From the NCBI RefSeq assembly GCF_046773475.1, contig NZ_CP177239.1, forward strand, positions 1,116,001 through 1,180,000: a stretch of DNA of 64,000 nt, written 5' to 3'. Numbering within the stretch: the stretch's first letter is position 1; each line of letters starts with the position of its first letter. A program made the translations under genes and the position numbers. The notes under the pieces are model-generated. The model was not told where the DNA came from. It saw only the letters and a list, made by a program, of their open reading frames with translations, and did not search any database. This DNA is from Nitratireductor aquimarinus. GTDB taxonomy: Bacteria > Pseudomonadota > Alphaproteobacteria > Rhizobiales > Rhizobiaceae. Positions 1 to 7,532 of the stretch are shown here, in pieces.

Positions 1-1205
1 AAGCCGTTCGGCTCGATCCGCACGATCCGGACTTCGTTCAGGATCCCTACCCGGCCTATGCCTATCTGCATGCCCATGCGCCCGCGTTCTTCTGGGACGA
101 CTTCGGCTTCTGGTGCCTGACCGACTATGAAAGCGTCAACCGCGCCCTGCGCGACCGGCGCCTTGGACGCGAGCAACCCGCCGACCAGAAGCCCGACCCG
201 GCCACGCGCACGCATCTGAAGCATTTCGACGCCATCGAGGCCAACTCGATGCTTGAGATCGAGCCGCCCGTGCACACGCGGCTCAGGAAGCTCGTCAACC
301 GCGCCTTCGTCTCACGCCAGGTCGAGCGGCTGCGCCCCCGCGTAGAGACGCTCTGCCACACGCTGATCGACGGTTTTGAGAAGACCGGCGAAGCGGAGCT
401 GCTTGAAGCCTATGCAACGCCCATTCCGCTGGTGATCATCACGGAGATGCTGGGCGTGCCCACGGATATGGGGCCGCAGCTCGTGGAATGGTCGCATCGC
501 ATGGTCGCCATGTATATGCACGGCTCTGACGAAGAGACGCAGCGCAGCGCCGATGAGGCCGCGCGCGACTTCGCCGCCTTCATCCGCGACTACGCCAGAA
601 AGCGCAGCGCCACACCGGGCGATGATCTGCTGAGCCTGCTCATCGCCGCGCAGGAAGATGGCGAACGGCTGAGCGAGGATGAGCTTGTCTCTTCGGCCAT
701 TCTTCTTTTGAACGCAGGGCATGAGGCAACCGTGCACCAGCTGGGCAACGCCGTATCGACCCTGCTGGCGCAGGGCGGCGATCCGCGGCGCTTCTTCGGC
801 TCCGACGCGGATGCGGCGGCAACGGTGGAGGAATGCCTGCGCTACGATCCGCCGCTGCACATGTTCACCCGCTATGCCTATGAGACGGTGGAGGTCGCTC
901 CGGGCCTGACCCTGAAGCCCGGCGAGACGGTCGGCCTGCTCCTGGGCGCAGCCAACAACGACCTGACGGCTTTCGAGGAGCCGCGCAGTTTCCGCCCCGG
1001 TCGCCCCGACCAGAAGAATGTGTCATTCGGCGCGGGCATTCATTTCTGCATCGGCGCGCCATTGGCGCGGCTGGAAATGCAGGTGGGGCTAAAGGTTTTG
1101 TTCGAGCGCCTGCCCTCGCTCGCCCTGAAGGTGCCGCCGGTCTATGGCGACACCTACCATTTTCACGGACTGGAGCGGCTGGACTGCGTCTGGGACGCCT
1201 CCTAG
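1..1205 (+). CDS. Cytochrome P450 (5' end cut off by window)
   Basis: Heme-thiolate monooxygenase. The frame is open from base 3, with a P450-like N-terminus (DPDFVQDPYPAYAYL), and reads to the stop at 1203-1205, so about 400 residues are visible and only a few are missing. The ATG at 249 is internal and would remove the N-terminal region. Diagnostic motifs are present: I-helix AGHEAT (proton delivery and oxygen activation), K-helix EECLR (ExxR) and the heme-binding loop FGAGIHFCIG with the ligand Cys codon at 1047. There is no membrane anchor, as usual for soluble bacterial class I enzymes that take electrons from a ferredoxin; no redox partner lies in the window. Substrate cannot be told from sequence. 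It converges on metZ across a strong shared hairpin. Confidence 0.93.
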   Translation, partial: AVRLDPHDPDFVQDPYPAYAYLHAHAPAFFWDDFGFWCLTDYESVNRALRDRRLGREQPADQKPDPATRTHLKHFDAIEANSMLEIEPPVHTRLRKLVNRAFVSRQVERLRPRVETLCHTLIDGFEKTGEAELLEAYATPIPLVIITEMLGVPTDMGPQLVEWSHRMVAMYMHGSDEETQRSADEAARDFAAFIRDYARKRSATPGDDLLSLLIAAQEDGERLSEDELVSSAILLLNAGHEATVHQLGNAVSTLLAQGGDPRRFFGSDADAAATVEECLRYDPPLHMFTRYAYETVEVAPGLTLKPGETVGLLLGAANNDLTAFEEPRSFRPGRPDQKNVSFGAGIHFCIGAPLARLEMQVGLKVLFERLPSLALKVPPVYGDTYHFHGLERLDCVWDAS

Positions 1206-1230
1206 CGCCCCCACCTCCCTGCAATAAGAA

Positions 1231-1258
1231 ACGGCGCGGGCCTTTCAGCCCGCGCCGT
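1231..1258 (-). terminator. Hairpin between P450 and metZ
   Basis: Perfect 11-bp stem (1231-1241 with 1248-1258) and a 6-base loop. On the minus strand it is followed by a T-rich run (TTCTTATT), so it most likely ends the metZ transcript. The plus strand has only AT-poor sequence after it, but the stem could also stop readthrough from the P450 gene. Confidence 0.7.
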
Positions 1259-1285
1259 CATTGCATTCGCGATCAGTCGCTTCGA

Positions 1286-2569
1286 TCAGATTTTGGCGAG
1301 CGCCTGCTCCAGATCGGCGATGATGTCTGCCACGTCCTCAATGCCGATAGACAGGCGGATCACATCGACGCCGGCGCCAGCCGCCGCCTTCTGCTCGTCG
1401 GAGAGCTGGCGGTGGGTGGTGGAAGCCGGATGGATGATCAGCGACTTGGTGTCGCCGATATTGGCCAGATGCGAGAAGAGTTCGACGCTCTCCACCACCT
1501 TTACGCCCGCATCGAACCCGTCTTTCAGGCCGAAGGTGAAGACAGCGCCAGCGCCCTTGGGCGAATACTTCTTCATAAGCGCGTGGTTGGGATCTTCCGG
1601 CAGGCCCGGATAGGAAACCCACGACACCTTGTCGTGCCCCTTGAGCCATTCGGCCACCTTCAGCGCATTGTCGCTGTGGCGCTGCATGCGAAGCGCCAGC
1701 GTCTCGATGCCGGTGAGGATCTGGAAGGCGTTGAAGGGCGAGATCGCCGGACCGAAATCGCGCAGGCCCAGAACGCGGGCTGCGATTGCGAAGGCGAAAT
1801 TGCCGAAGGTCTCGTGCAGAACCATGCCGCCATATTCGGGACGCGGCTCGGAGAGCATCGGGTACTTGCCGGACTTCGACCAGTCGAACGTGCCGCCATC
1901 GACCAGTGCGCCGCCCACGGAATTGCCGTGGCCGCCCATGAACTTGGTGAGCGAGTGCAGCACGATGTCAGCGCCATGCTCGATGGGACGCAGCAGGTAG
2001 GGCGACGCCATCGTGTTGTCGACGATCAGCGGCAGGCCGTGACGGCGCGCAATGTCGCCGATCTTTTCCAGGTCCACGAAAGTGCCGCCCGGATTGGCCA
2101 GGCTCTCAACGAAGATCGCCTGCGTGTCGTCATCGATCTGGCTTTCGAAACTGTCGAAATTCTCCGGATCGGCCCAGCGGACATGCCAGTCGAAATTCTT
2201 GAAGGCATGGCCGAACTGATTGATGGAACCGCCGTAAAGCCTTTTGGCAGCGATGAAATTCGCGCCCGGCCGCATGAGATTGTGGAAGGTCAGCAACTGA
2301 GCCGCATGGCCGGAAGCCGTGGCCAGCGCCGCCGTGCCGCCCTCAAGGGCTGCAACGCGCTCTTCGAGCACGGCCTGGGTGGGATTCATGATGCGGGTGT
2401 AGATGTTGCCGAAGGCCTTGAGGCCGAACAGCGAAGCGGCATGGTCCGCATCGTCGAAGACATAGGAGGTGGTCTGGTAGATCGGCGTGGCGCGTGCGCC
2501 TGTCGCCGGATCGGGCTGGGCCCCTGCATGCACCGCCAGCGTGTCGAAACCGGGAGTACGCTCACTCAT
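1286..2569 (-). CDS. metZ: O-acetylhomoserine sulfhydrylase (aminocarboxypropyltransferase)
   Basis: PLP enzyme of the Cys/Met metabolism family that makes homocysteine (or methionine) from O-acetyl/O-succinyl-homoserine and sulfide. 427 residues from ATG 2569, the usual length. Visible are the N-terminal ATPIYQTTSYVF segment, the phosphate-binding TASGHAAQL region and the Schiff-base lysine in VLHSLTKFMGGHG (Lys about 209). Start choice: ATG 2569 has a clean GGAGGG 8 bases upstream; the longer TTG-initiated version (2590) adds only MTWRDCH. The leader carries a perfect 16-bp tandem duplication that repeats the Shine-Dalgarno (see repeat entry). A CoA-binding protein gene lies upstream on the same strand, 121 bases away. 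Confidence 0.93.
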   Translation of the reverse strand: MSERTPGFDTLAVHAGAQPDPATGARATPIYQTTSYVFDDADHAASLFGLKAFGNIYTRIMNPTQAVLEERVAALEGGTAALATASGHAAQLLTFHNLMRPGANFIAAKRLYGGSINQFGHAFKNFDWHVRWADPENFDSFESQIDDDTQAIFVESLANPGGTFVDLEKIGDIARRHGLPLIVDNTMASPYLLRPIEHGADIVLHSLTKFMGGHGNSVGGALVDGGTFDWSKSGKYPMLSEPRPEYGGMVLHETFGNFAFAIAARVLGLRDFGPAISPFNAFQILTGIETLALRMQRHSDNALKVAEWLKGHDKVSWVSYPGLPEDPNHALMKKYSPKGAGAVFTFGLKDGFDAGVKVVESVELFSHLANIGDTKSLIIHPASTTHRQLSDEQKAAAGAGVDVIRLSIGIEDVADIIADLEQALAKI

Positions 2570-2575
2570 ATGACA

Positions 2576-2607
2576 ATCCCTCCATGTCAAAATCCCTCCA
2601 TGTCAAA
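2576..2607. repeat. 16-bp tandem duplication covering the metZ ribosome binding site
   Basis: Unit ATCCCTCCATGTCAAA occurs at 2576-2591 and again, identical, at 2592-2607. On the minus strand each copy supplies GGAGGG, and the copy next to the gene is the functional Shine-Dalgarno of metZ. The duplication also creates a TTG codon in frame with metZ preceded by the second GGAGGG, so a seven-residue longer product is possible. Confidence 0.85.
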
Positions 2608-2690
2608 AATCAGGGTTGCGGGCATCAATACAGAGCCCTTGGTCGCAGGCAAAGGAGATTTATGCCCCGCCGACCGGCTGCACTGAAAAA

Positions 2691-3212
2691 TCAGCGCTGG
2701 CGAATGCCGAAGCTCTGGAAACCTTTGCGCATGATCGGCTTTTTCGACGAAATCACGCGGCTGTTGACGCCGTTCCAGCCGATTTCGCGTGAAAGCCGCG
2801 CATATTCGATCTTCGGGCAGCGATCCATCACGACCTGAATGCCCTTCTCCTCAAGACGTTTTGCGGACGCATCGTCACGCACAGTTAGCTGCATCCAGAC
2901 CACTTTGGGGAGCGTCTCCATGGCGAGGATCTCGTCCGTCAGGCCCGGAATGGCGGAGGATGGGCGGAAGACATCGACCATGTCGACGGGCTCGGCGAGA
3001 TCGGCAAGCGTTGCGGCGACGGGACGACCGGCGATCTCCTTGCCGGCCTGACCGGGATTGACGGGAAACACCGTGTATCCCTTGTCGATCAGATACTTCG
3101 TGACAAAGAAGCTGGGCCTGACCTCATTGGCCGAAGCACCCACAATGGCGACGCTCTTCACCGTGTTCAGAATGCCGGAAATATAGGCGTCGTCGTAACT
3201 GTCGTGGTTCAT
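2691..3212 (-). CDS. CoA-binding (YccU-type) protein
   Basis: Small Rossmann protein of the CoA-binding domain family (related to the N-terminal domain of succinyl-CoA synthetase and to YccU). 173 residues from ATG 3212, which has GGGAGCG just upstream; the longer reading frame (3254) has no good ribosome site. Visible features are VAIVGAS near residue 20 (nucleotide loop), GYTVFPVNPG, and VVWMQLTVRD followed by CPKIEY. These proteins bind CoA but have no established reaction. It is cotranscribed towards metZ and divergent from the small secreted protein gene at 3328; the shared 115-base gap contains a Fur/Mur-like palindrome. Confidence 0.85.
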   Translation of the reverse strand: MNHDSYDDAYISGILNTVKSVAIVGASANEVRPSFFVTKYLIDKGYTVFPVNPGQAGKEIAGRPVAATLADLAEPVDMVDVFRPSSAIPGLTDEILAMETLPKVVWMQLTVRDDASAKRLEEKGIQVVMDRCPKIEYARLSREIGWNGVNSRVISSKKPIMRKGFQSFGIRQR

Positions 3213-3267
3213 CGTCGCTCCCGAACCCTGCGAATGCCGCCTCAATCTCGGCAAAGCCGCAGGCTAT

Positions 3268-3285
3268 GATATGATAATCGTTATC
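3268..3285 (+). promoter_or_regulatory. Fur/Mur-like box
   Basis: GATATGATAATCGTTATC matches the classic 19-bp Fur consensus (GATAATGATAATCATTATC) with one missing base and one substitution, and has the palindromic core GATAA-TCG-TTATC. In Rhizobiales such sites are used by Mur (manganese) and related regulators. It lies 43 bases before the ATG of the secreted protein gene at 3328 and 56 bases before the divergent CoA-binding gene, so either could be controlled. Confidence 0.5.
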
Positions 3286-3327
3286 CGCTGCACCCGTTGC
3301 AGCCTGCTCAAAGCAAAGTGACCGATC

Positions 3328-3660
3328 ATGTTGAGATACATCGCCCTGACCCTTGGAATGGTCGTTCTGGCCAGCCCTGCCGGAGCCATATCCCGCTACA
3401 CGTCAACTGCCATGAGCTGTGCCGAGGCGCAAGCCAGGATCAATGCGGAGGGTGCGGCGATCATGCGCTACCAGTCGCGCAACAATCCGAGCCTGCCCCG
3501 CTATGACCGCTATGTGGCGAATGAGAATTTCTGCCCGGTGGCGCACATCGCCGTGCGCGATTACATCCCTACCGCAGACCGCGAATCCTGCCCGGTTCTG
3601 CGCTGCAAGGCGGAGATGCGGGAGCGGCTTTTCGACCGCCGGTGGATATTCCGGAACTGA
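3328..3660 (+). CDS. Small exported cysteine-containing protein (paralogue 1)
   Basis: 110 residues: a signal peptide (MLRYIALTLGMVVLASPAGA, cut about residue 20) and a mature part with four cysteines (SCAEA, FCPVA, SCPVL, RCKAE). Function is unknown. It shares a pattern with the gene at 3888: C-x(n)-I-x-x-x-GA-x-I-x-RY, then RYDR-x-VA, then a CP pair, then AD/TD-x-x-(S/A)CP-x-x-x-C. I recall similar short proteins annotated as hypothetical in rhizobia. The mature protein is probably periplasmic with two disulfides. No strong Shine-Dalgarno precedes the ATG. A Fur/Mur-like box at 3268-3285 suggests metal-dependent expression, which is inference. Confidence 0.72.
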   Translation: MLRYIALTLGMVVLASPAGAISRYTSTAMSCAEAQARINAEGAAIMRYQSRNNPSLPRYDRYVANENFCPVAHIAVRDYIPTADRESCPVLRCKAEMRERLFDRRWIFRN

Positions 3661-3887
3661 CGGGAACGGCCCAAAGAAAGGTACTCCGGATGCGGTCTCC
3701 ATGAGAACCGTCCGGCGTTATATTGCTATAAAAGAACATCTCAAAAATCATTGATTTATTTAACTTTATAGCCGCTTTTACCGGCAATTTTCCTGCTGCA
3801 TAACGTCCCGGCGCGCCCCTGAAGCCACCAGCATTTCTGGCCGGCGAAACGCGTGTTTGAAAGTCAAAAATTTCAGAAAGGGAAGCT

Positions 3888-4172
3888 ATGCGTAAGTCAT
3901 TGATGTTAGCCGTTGCCTGCGTCCTCCTTTACCCCAACAGCAGCGCTCAGGCAGGTGGTCAGACCTGCAGGGAGCTTCAGGATTCCATCAGCGAAAACGG
4001 GGCGGTCATCCTGCGTTATCCGTCGAGCACCGCACAGGCTCCCCGGCGCTACGACCGGTTTGTCGCGGATCAGAGCGAATGCCCTGCGCATTATGAAACA
4101 CTCAAAGTGCGGCTTTTACCGGCGCTCGATACCGATGCGTGCCCTGCCCATGTGTGCTGGAGCGACGACTAG
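3888..4172 (+). CDS. Small exported cysteine-containing protein (paralogue 2)
   Basis: 94 residues from ATG 3888, which has AAGGGAAG directly upstream. Signal peptide of about 22 residues (MRKSLMLAVACVLLYPNSSA) followed by a mature domain with the same four-cysteine layout as the gene at 3328: TCREL, ECPAH, ACPAH, VCWSD, with GAVILRYPS and RYDRFVAD between. Function unknown. The two genes are 227 bases apart and the gap is AT-rich around 3715-3785, with no recognised element. The shorter C-terminus lacks the basic tail of paralogue 1. Confidence 0.75.
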   Translation: MRKSLMLAVACVLLYPNSSAQAGGQTCRELQDSISENGAVILRYPSSTAQAPRRYDRFVADQSECPAHYETLKVRLLPALDTDACPAHVCWSDD

Positions 4173-4232
4173 ATCGCCTGCTTCACGCCAGGCATTTGCG
4201 GAGGCGGCGCGCTTGTCGCCCCCGTAGATCGC

Positions 4233-4676
4233 TCAATCCGGCAGCGAGATCGCGCCGTCGTCGCTGATCGGAAAATCCGGATTGAACGCGACCTCCCAGA
4301 GGTTCCCCTCTGTGTCGGCAAAATACCCCTGAAACCCGCCCCATGAGGCATGAGCGGCAGGTTTCACGATCCGGCCACCCGCTTTGGCGGCGCGGTTGAG
4401 CACGACGATCACATCGTCCTCGCTGCGCGTGTTGTAGGCGAGCGCCACACCTGAATGCCCGGCCGCCGCCTCATGGGCTGCGCGATAATTCTCTTCGCCG
4501 ACATCGGCCACAAGCTCCTCGCGCGGCCAGAGCGCCAGGATCATCCCGCCCATCTGGAAGAAGGCGACACCACCCGTCATCTTGCGATTACGCTCAAGCC
4601 CCATGGCCTCGTAAAACGCCACCGCGCGCTCCAGATCGTCTACGCCAAGCGTGATCAGCGAGATGCGCGGTTCCAT
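4233..4676 (-). CDS. VOC (glyoxalase/bleomycin-resistance fold) protein
   Basis: 147-residue metalloenzyme-superfamily protein with one vicinal-oxygen-chelate module pair: ISLITLGVDDLERAVAFYEAMGL at the N-terminus and GYFADTEGNLWEVAFNPDF at the C-terminus, the latter carrying the usual Glu ligand. Substrate is unknown; the family includes lyases, dioxygenases and resistance proteins. The start ATG 4676 lies 2 bases after the stop of the crotonase-like gene and has GGGAAG upstream, so the two are translationally coupled. The longer GTG start at 4694 would overlap the previous gene. Confidence 0.85.
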   Translation of the reverse strand: MEPRISLITLGVDDLERAVAFYEAMGLERNRKMTGGVAFFQMGGMILALWPREELVADVGEENYRAAHEAAAGHSGVALAYNTRSEDDVIVVLNRAAKAGGRIVKPAAHASWGGFQGYFADTEGNLWEVAFNPDFPISDDGAISLPD

Positions 4677-4678
4677 GC

Positions 4679-5497
4679 CTACTTCCCTTTCCACTCGGGA
4701 GCGCGTTTTTCGATGAACGCGCCGATGCCCTCTTCGGCATCACGGGCGAGCATGTTCTCGACCATGACCCGCACCGTGTAATCATAGGCCTGTGACAGCT
4801 CCATCTCGGCCTGTGCATAGAACGCCTCCTTGCCGATCTTCAGCGTCAAAGGCGATTTGGAAGCAATGGTTTGCGCGAAATTCATCACGGTTTGATTCAA
4901 CGCATCCTGCGGCACGACACGGTTGACGAGACCGAAGGCATGCGCGCGCCCGGCATCGACCATCTCGCCCGTCAACAGCATCTCCATCGCATGCTTGCGC
5001 GAGACATTGCGCGACAGGGCAACCATGGGCGTGGAACAGAACAGGCCGATATTCACGCCCGGCGTGGCAAAACGCGCCGTCTCGCTCGCAACCGCCAGAT
5101 CGCAGGAGGCGACAAGCTGGCAACCGGCAGCGGTGGCGATGCCGCTCACTTCGGCGATCACCGGCTTGGGATGACGCACGATGGTCTGCATGAGGCCCGA
5201 GCAGAGGAGCATGGTCTTTTCGAAGAACGCCCTGCCCCGGTCCGCATCGGCGCGGTGGGCCGTGAGTTCCTTCAGATCATGACCGGCGCAGAACACCTTG
5301 CCCTCGGAACGCAGCACGATGACCCGGACCGCATCATCGTCGCGGGCGCGGTCGAGCGCTCCCTTCAGCGCCTCCATCATGGCGATCGAGAGGGCATTGG
5401 CCGGCGGGCTCGCGAGCGTGATCTGCACAATGCCGTCCGCCTCACTGACTGAAACCGGCGCCTGGACGCTCTCCTGCACTGCCGCCGCATTGGCCAT
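4679..5497 (-). CDS. Crotonase-superfamily protein (ECHDC3-like) lacking the hydratase glutamates
   Basis: 272 residues, ATG 5497 with GGAGGAAG upstream. The fold is clear: oxyanion-hole region VFCAGHDLKEL near residue 70 and GIATAAGCQLVASCDL near 125. It most resembles the ECHDC3 group. Of the two acid/base glutamates of classical enoyl-CoA hydratase, the first is replaced by Gln (AGCQL instead of GGCEL) and the segment for the second reads TPGVNIGLF with no Glu. Hydratase activity is therefore unlikely; an isomerase, thioesterase-like or non-catalytic CoA-binding role is possible. Operon with the VOC gene; divergent from a PaaI-type thioesterase at 5627. Confidence 0.85.
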   Translation of the reverse strand: MANAAAVQESVQAPVSVSEADGIVQITLASPPANALSIAMMEALKGALDRARDDDAVRVIVLRSEGKVFCAGHDLKELTAHRADADRGRAFFEKTMLLCSGLMQTIVRHPKPVIAEVSGIATAAGCQLVASCDLAVASETARFATPGVNIGLFCSTPMVALSRNVSRKHAMEMLLTGEMVDAGRAHAFGLVNRVVPQDALNQTVMNFAQTIASKSPLTLKIGKEAFYAQAEMELSQAYDYTVRVMVENMLARDAEEGIGAFIEKRAPEWKGK

Positions 5498-5626
5498 GGT
5501 CTTCCTCCGTGTTCATGAACCGCCGTCACCATAGTGCCGCTTGTGTTGCAACGGCAATCCGGCAATTCTCTTCGCAGCCGGCCTTTTGCGACAGATCCAG
5601 CCGGCGTCGATCGGGAGGTCAGGATC

Positions 5627-6097
5627 ATGGATATGAAGCGGGCAGGCACAAGGCCGGACAGCGTGCTCCAGCCGGTGATGGACGCGGAAGAGGTCAATCT
5701 CTATCTGCGCGATGTCTTTCCCCAGGCCTGCAGCGGGGAGACGCCCGATTATCGCGCGCTGGAAGTCTGGCCGGGGGGCTGTACGGTGCGTCTGGAAGCA
5801 GGCTTTCAGCATCTGCGCCCGGGCGACACGGTGGCCGGCCCCTCGCTCTTTGCCCTCGCCGATATCGGCGGCTATGTCTGCGCGCTCTCCCATGTCGGGC
5901 GCAAGGCGCTGGCCGTGACCACCAACCTGAACATCAACTTCATGCGCAAGGCCAATGCGGGCGTGGTGGATGGCCATTGCCGCATCCTGAAACTGGGCCG
6001 GCGGCTGATGGTATTCGAGGCCGAGCTGGTGGCTGGCGACACGGGCGAAACCGTTGCCCACGCGACCGGAACCTACTCCATTCCACCCTCAAAATAG
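5627..6097 (+). CDS. PaaI-type hotdog-fold acyl-CoA thioesterase
   Basis: 156 residues from ATG 5627, preceded by GGGAGG at good spacing; upstream in-frame codons lack a ribosome site. Hotdog features: GDTVAGPSLFALADIGGYVCAL (catalytic Asp helix) and LAVTTNLNINFMRKA followed by the C-terminal strand AHATGTYSIP. Such enzymes hydrolyse aryl- or medium-chain acyl-CoA esters in the cytoplasm. It is divergent from the crotonase-like/VOC pair, suggesting a shared acyl-CoA theme, but no substrate can be assigned. Confidence 0.85.
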   Translation: MDMKRAGTRPDSVLQPVMDAEEVNLYLRDVFPQACSGETPDYRALEVWPGGCTVRLEAGFQHLRPGDTVAGPSLFALADIGGYVCALSHVGRKALAVTTNLNINFMRKANAGVVDGHCRILKLGRRLMVFEAELVAGDTGETVAHATGTYSIPPSK

Positions 6098-6141
6098 GCT
6101 TTTGCACGGCTGAAGTGCGCCAAACGGGCGTCAATTCATGC

Positions 6142-6155
6142 GGTATTATAATACC
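6142..6155. repeat. AT-rich 14-bp palindrome in the rplM upstream region
   Basis: GGTATTATAATACC is a perfect inverted repeat followed by ATATTTTT. It sits 45 bases after the thioesterase stop and about 235 bases before rplM. It could be a weak terminator for the thioesterase or a regulator site; sequence alone does not decide. Confidence 0.35.
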
Positions 6156-6212
6156 ATATTTTTAAACCATTGTTTTTATTGATTTTTTCAGCGCAATACT
6201 CGAAACATTGCG

Positions 6213-6240
6213 CTTGACGATCCCCCGGTCCGTCTATAGG
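6213..6240 (+). promoter_or_regulatory. Candidate rplM-rpsI promoter
   Basis: CTTGACG at 6213-6219 resembles the alphaproteobacterial -35 element (CTTGAC) and CTATAG at 6234-6239 the -10 element; the 15-base spacer is short. It would give a leader of about 130 bases before rplM. L13/S9 operons are usually strongly expressed, which fits; the call rests on motif similarity only. Confidence 0.4.
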
Positions 6241-6376
6241 TAACCATCGCTGCACCTCGAATGTGGTGCTGCATTGGTTTGCGCTGGCCGAATCCGAACC
6301 GGACAAGATCGCCGCGAACACAAGCAACAAGAAACGCCCTGCCTTCGGGCCGGGTCCAATAAAACGGAAAAGACCC

Positions 6377-6841
6377 ATGAAAACCTTTTCGCAGAAGCCT
6401 GCGGAAGTGACGAAGAAGTGGATCCTGATTGACGCCGAAGGTCTCGTCGTCGGTCGTCTGGCCACCATCGTCGCAAACCGTCTCCGCGGCAAGCACAAGC
6501 CCACCTTCACCCCGCATGTGGACGACGGCGACAACGTCATCGTCATCAATGCCGACAAGGTGGTCTTCACCGGCAAGAAATACACCGACAAGAAATACTA
6601 CTGGCACACGGGTCACCCCGGCGGCATCAAGGAGCGCACTGCGCGCCAGCTGCTCGAGGGCCGGTTCCCCGAGCGCGTGGTTGAGAAGGCCGTTGAGCGC
6701 ATGGTTCCGCGTGGCCCGCTTGGCCGTCGCCAGATGAAGAACCTGCGCATCTATGCAGGCGCCGAGCACCCGCATGTCGCCCAGAACCCGGAGACGCTCG
6801 ACGTCGCCGCCATGAGCAAGAAGAATGTGAGGGCCCAGTAA
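6377..6841 (+). CDS. rplM: 50S ribosomal protein L13
   Basis: 154 residues, the normal alphaproteobacterial length, starting MKTFSQKPAEVTKKWILIDA at ATG 6377. Family blocks present: GLVVGRLATIVANRLRGK, VDDGDNVIVINADKVVFTGKK, HTGHPGGIK and MVPRGPLGR. L13 binds 23S rRNA early in 50S assembly. Its stop TAA overlaps the ATG of rpsI by one base, so L13 and S9 are coupled as in most bacteria. Confidence 0.97.
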   Translation: MKTFSQKPAEVTKKWILIDAEGLVVGRLATIVANRLRGKHKPTFTPHVDDGDNVIVINADKVVFTGKKYTDKKYYWHTGHPGGIKERTARQLLEGRFPERVVEKAVERMVPRGPLGRRQMKNLRIYAGAEHPHVAQNPETLDVAAMSKKNVRAQ

Positions 6842-7326
6842 TGGCCGAAATCAACTCCCTCGAAGAGCTGGGTGCGGCAACCGCTGCGCAGAACGCCGAG
6901 CAGGAAGCTGCTCCGGTGCATGTGCAGAAGCTGGACGCACATGGCCGCGCTTACGCCACCGGCAAGCGCAAGAACGCAATTGCCCGCGTGTGGGTCAAGC
7001 CGGGCTCCGGCAAGATCACCGTCAACGGCAAAGAGTTCGCGGCTTACTTCGCACGCCCGGTTCTGCAGATGATCCTGCAGCAGCCGATCGTTGCTGCCGA
7101 CCGCAATGGCCAGTACGACGTCGTCGCCACTGTCGTTGGCGGCGGCCTGTCCGGCCAGGCCGGTGCAGTTCGTCACGGCATCTCCAAGGCTCTGACCCAT
7201 TACGAGCCGGAGCTGCGTGGCGTCCTCAAGAAGGGTGGCTTCCTGACCCGCGACAGCCGCGTGGTTGAGCGTAAGAAGTACGGCCGGGCAAAGGCTCGTC
7301 GTTCGTTCCAGTTCTCCAAGCGCTAA
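6841..7326 (+). CDS. rpsI: 30S ribosomal protein S9
   Basis: 161 residues. An acidic/alanine N-terminal extension (about 30 residues, typical of this order) precedes the conserved body RAYATGKRKNAIARVWVKPG; the basic C-terminal tail KYGRAKARRSFQFSKR reaches the ribosomal P site. Begins within the rplM stop codon. A strong terminator follows at 7351-7377, yet speB and argC lie on the same strand further on, a gene order conserved in rhizobia. Confidence 0.97.
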   Translation: MAEINSLEELGAATAAQNAEQEAAPVHVQKLDAHGRAYATGKRKNAIARVWVKPGSGKITVNGKEFAAYFARPVLQMILQQPIVAADRNGQYDVVATVVGGGLSGQAGAVRHGISKALTHYEPELRGVLKKGGFLTRDSRVVERKKYGRAKARRSFQFSKR

Positions 7327-7350
7327 GCTTCACGAACTTCCAAGAACGAA

Positions 7351-7377
7351 AAGCGGGCCTTCGGGTCCGCTTTTTTC
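7351..7377 (+). terminator. rpsI intrinsic terminator
   Basis: AAGCGGGCC-TTCG-GGTCCGCTT stem-loop with a stable TTCG tetraloop, followed by TTTTTTCTT. Classic Rho-independent terminator for the rplM-rpsI operon. The stretch 7378-7532 up to speB holds no gene that I can see. Confidence 0.88.
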
Positions 7378-7532
7378 TTGCGCAGATTTTACCTTCCCCC
7401 TACCCATTGGGCCGATGGAGCGGTTCACCGCCTCATGGCGTCGCAGCCGGGCTCTGTCTTTTTGTTTCACCGCATTCGTGCGGATGTCAGGCGGGTGGGC
7501 CTGACTGCGAAATGCTCTGAAGGAGGAGCGCC

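Noticed and set aside
2645..2700. SAM-II riboswitch-like pieces upstream of metZ (TGATTT, TGCAGCC and ATAAA in order on the minus strand)
   Set aside because: SAM-II elements do precede metZ in some alphaproteobacteria, but here the 5' arm would lie in the coding end of the CoA-binding gene, the P1 pairing is poor and the conserved GCTAAA segment is missing. A covariance search would settle it.
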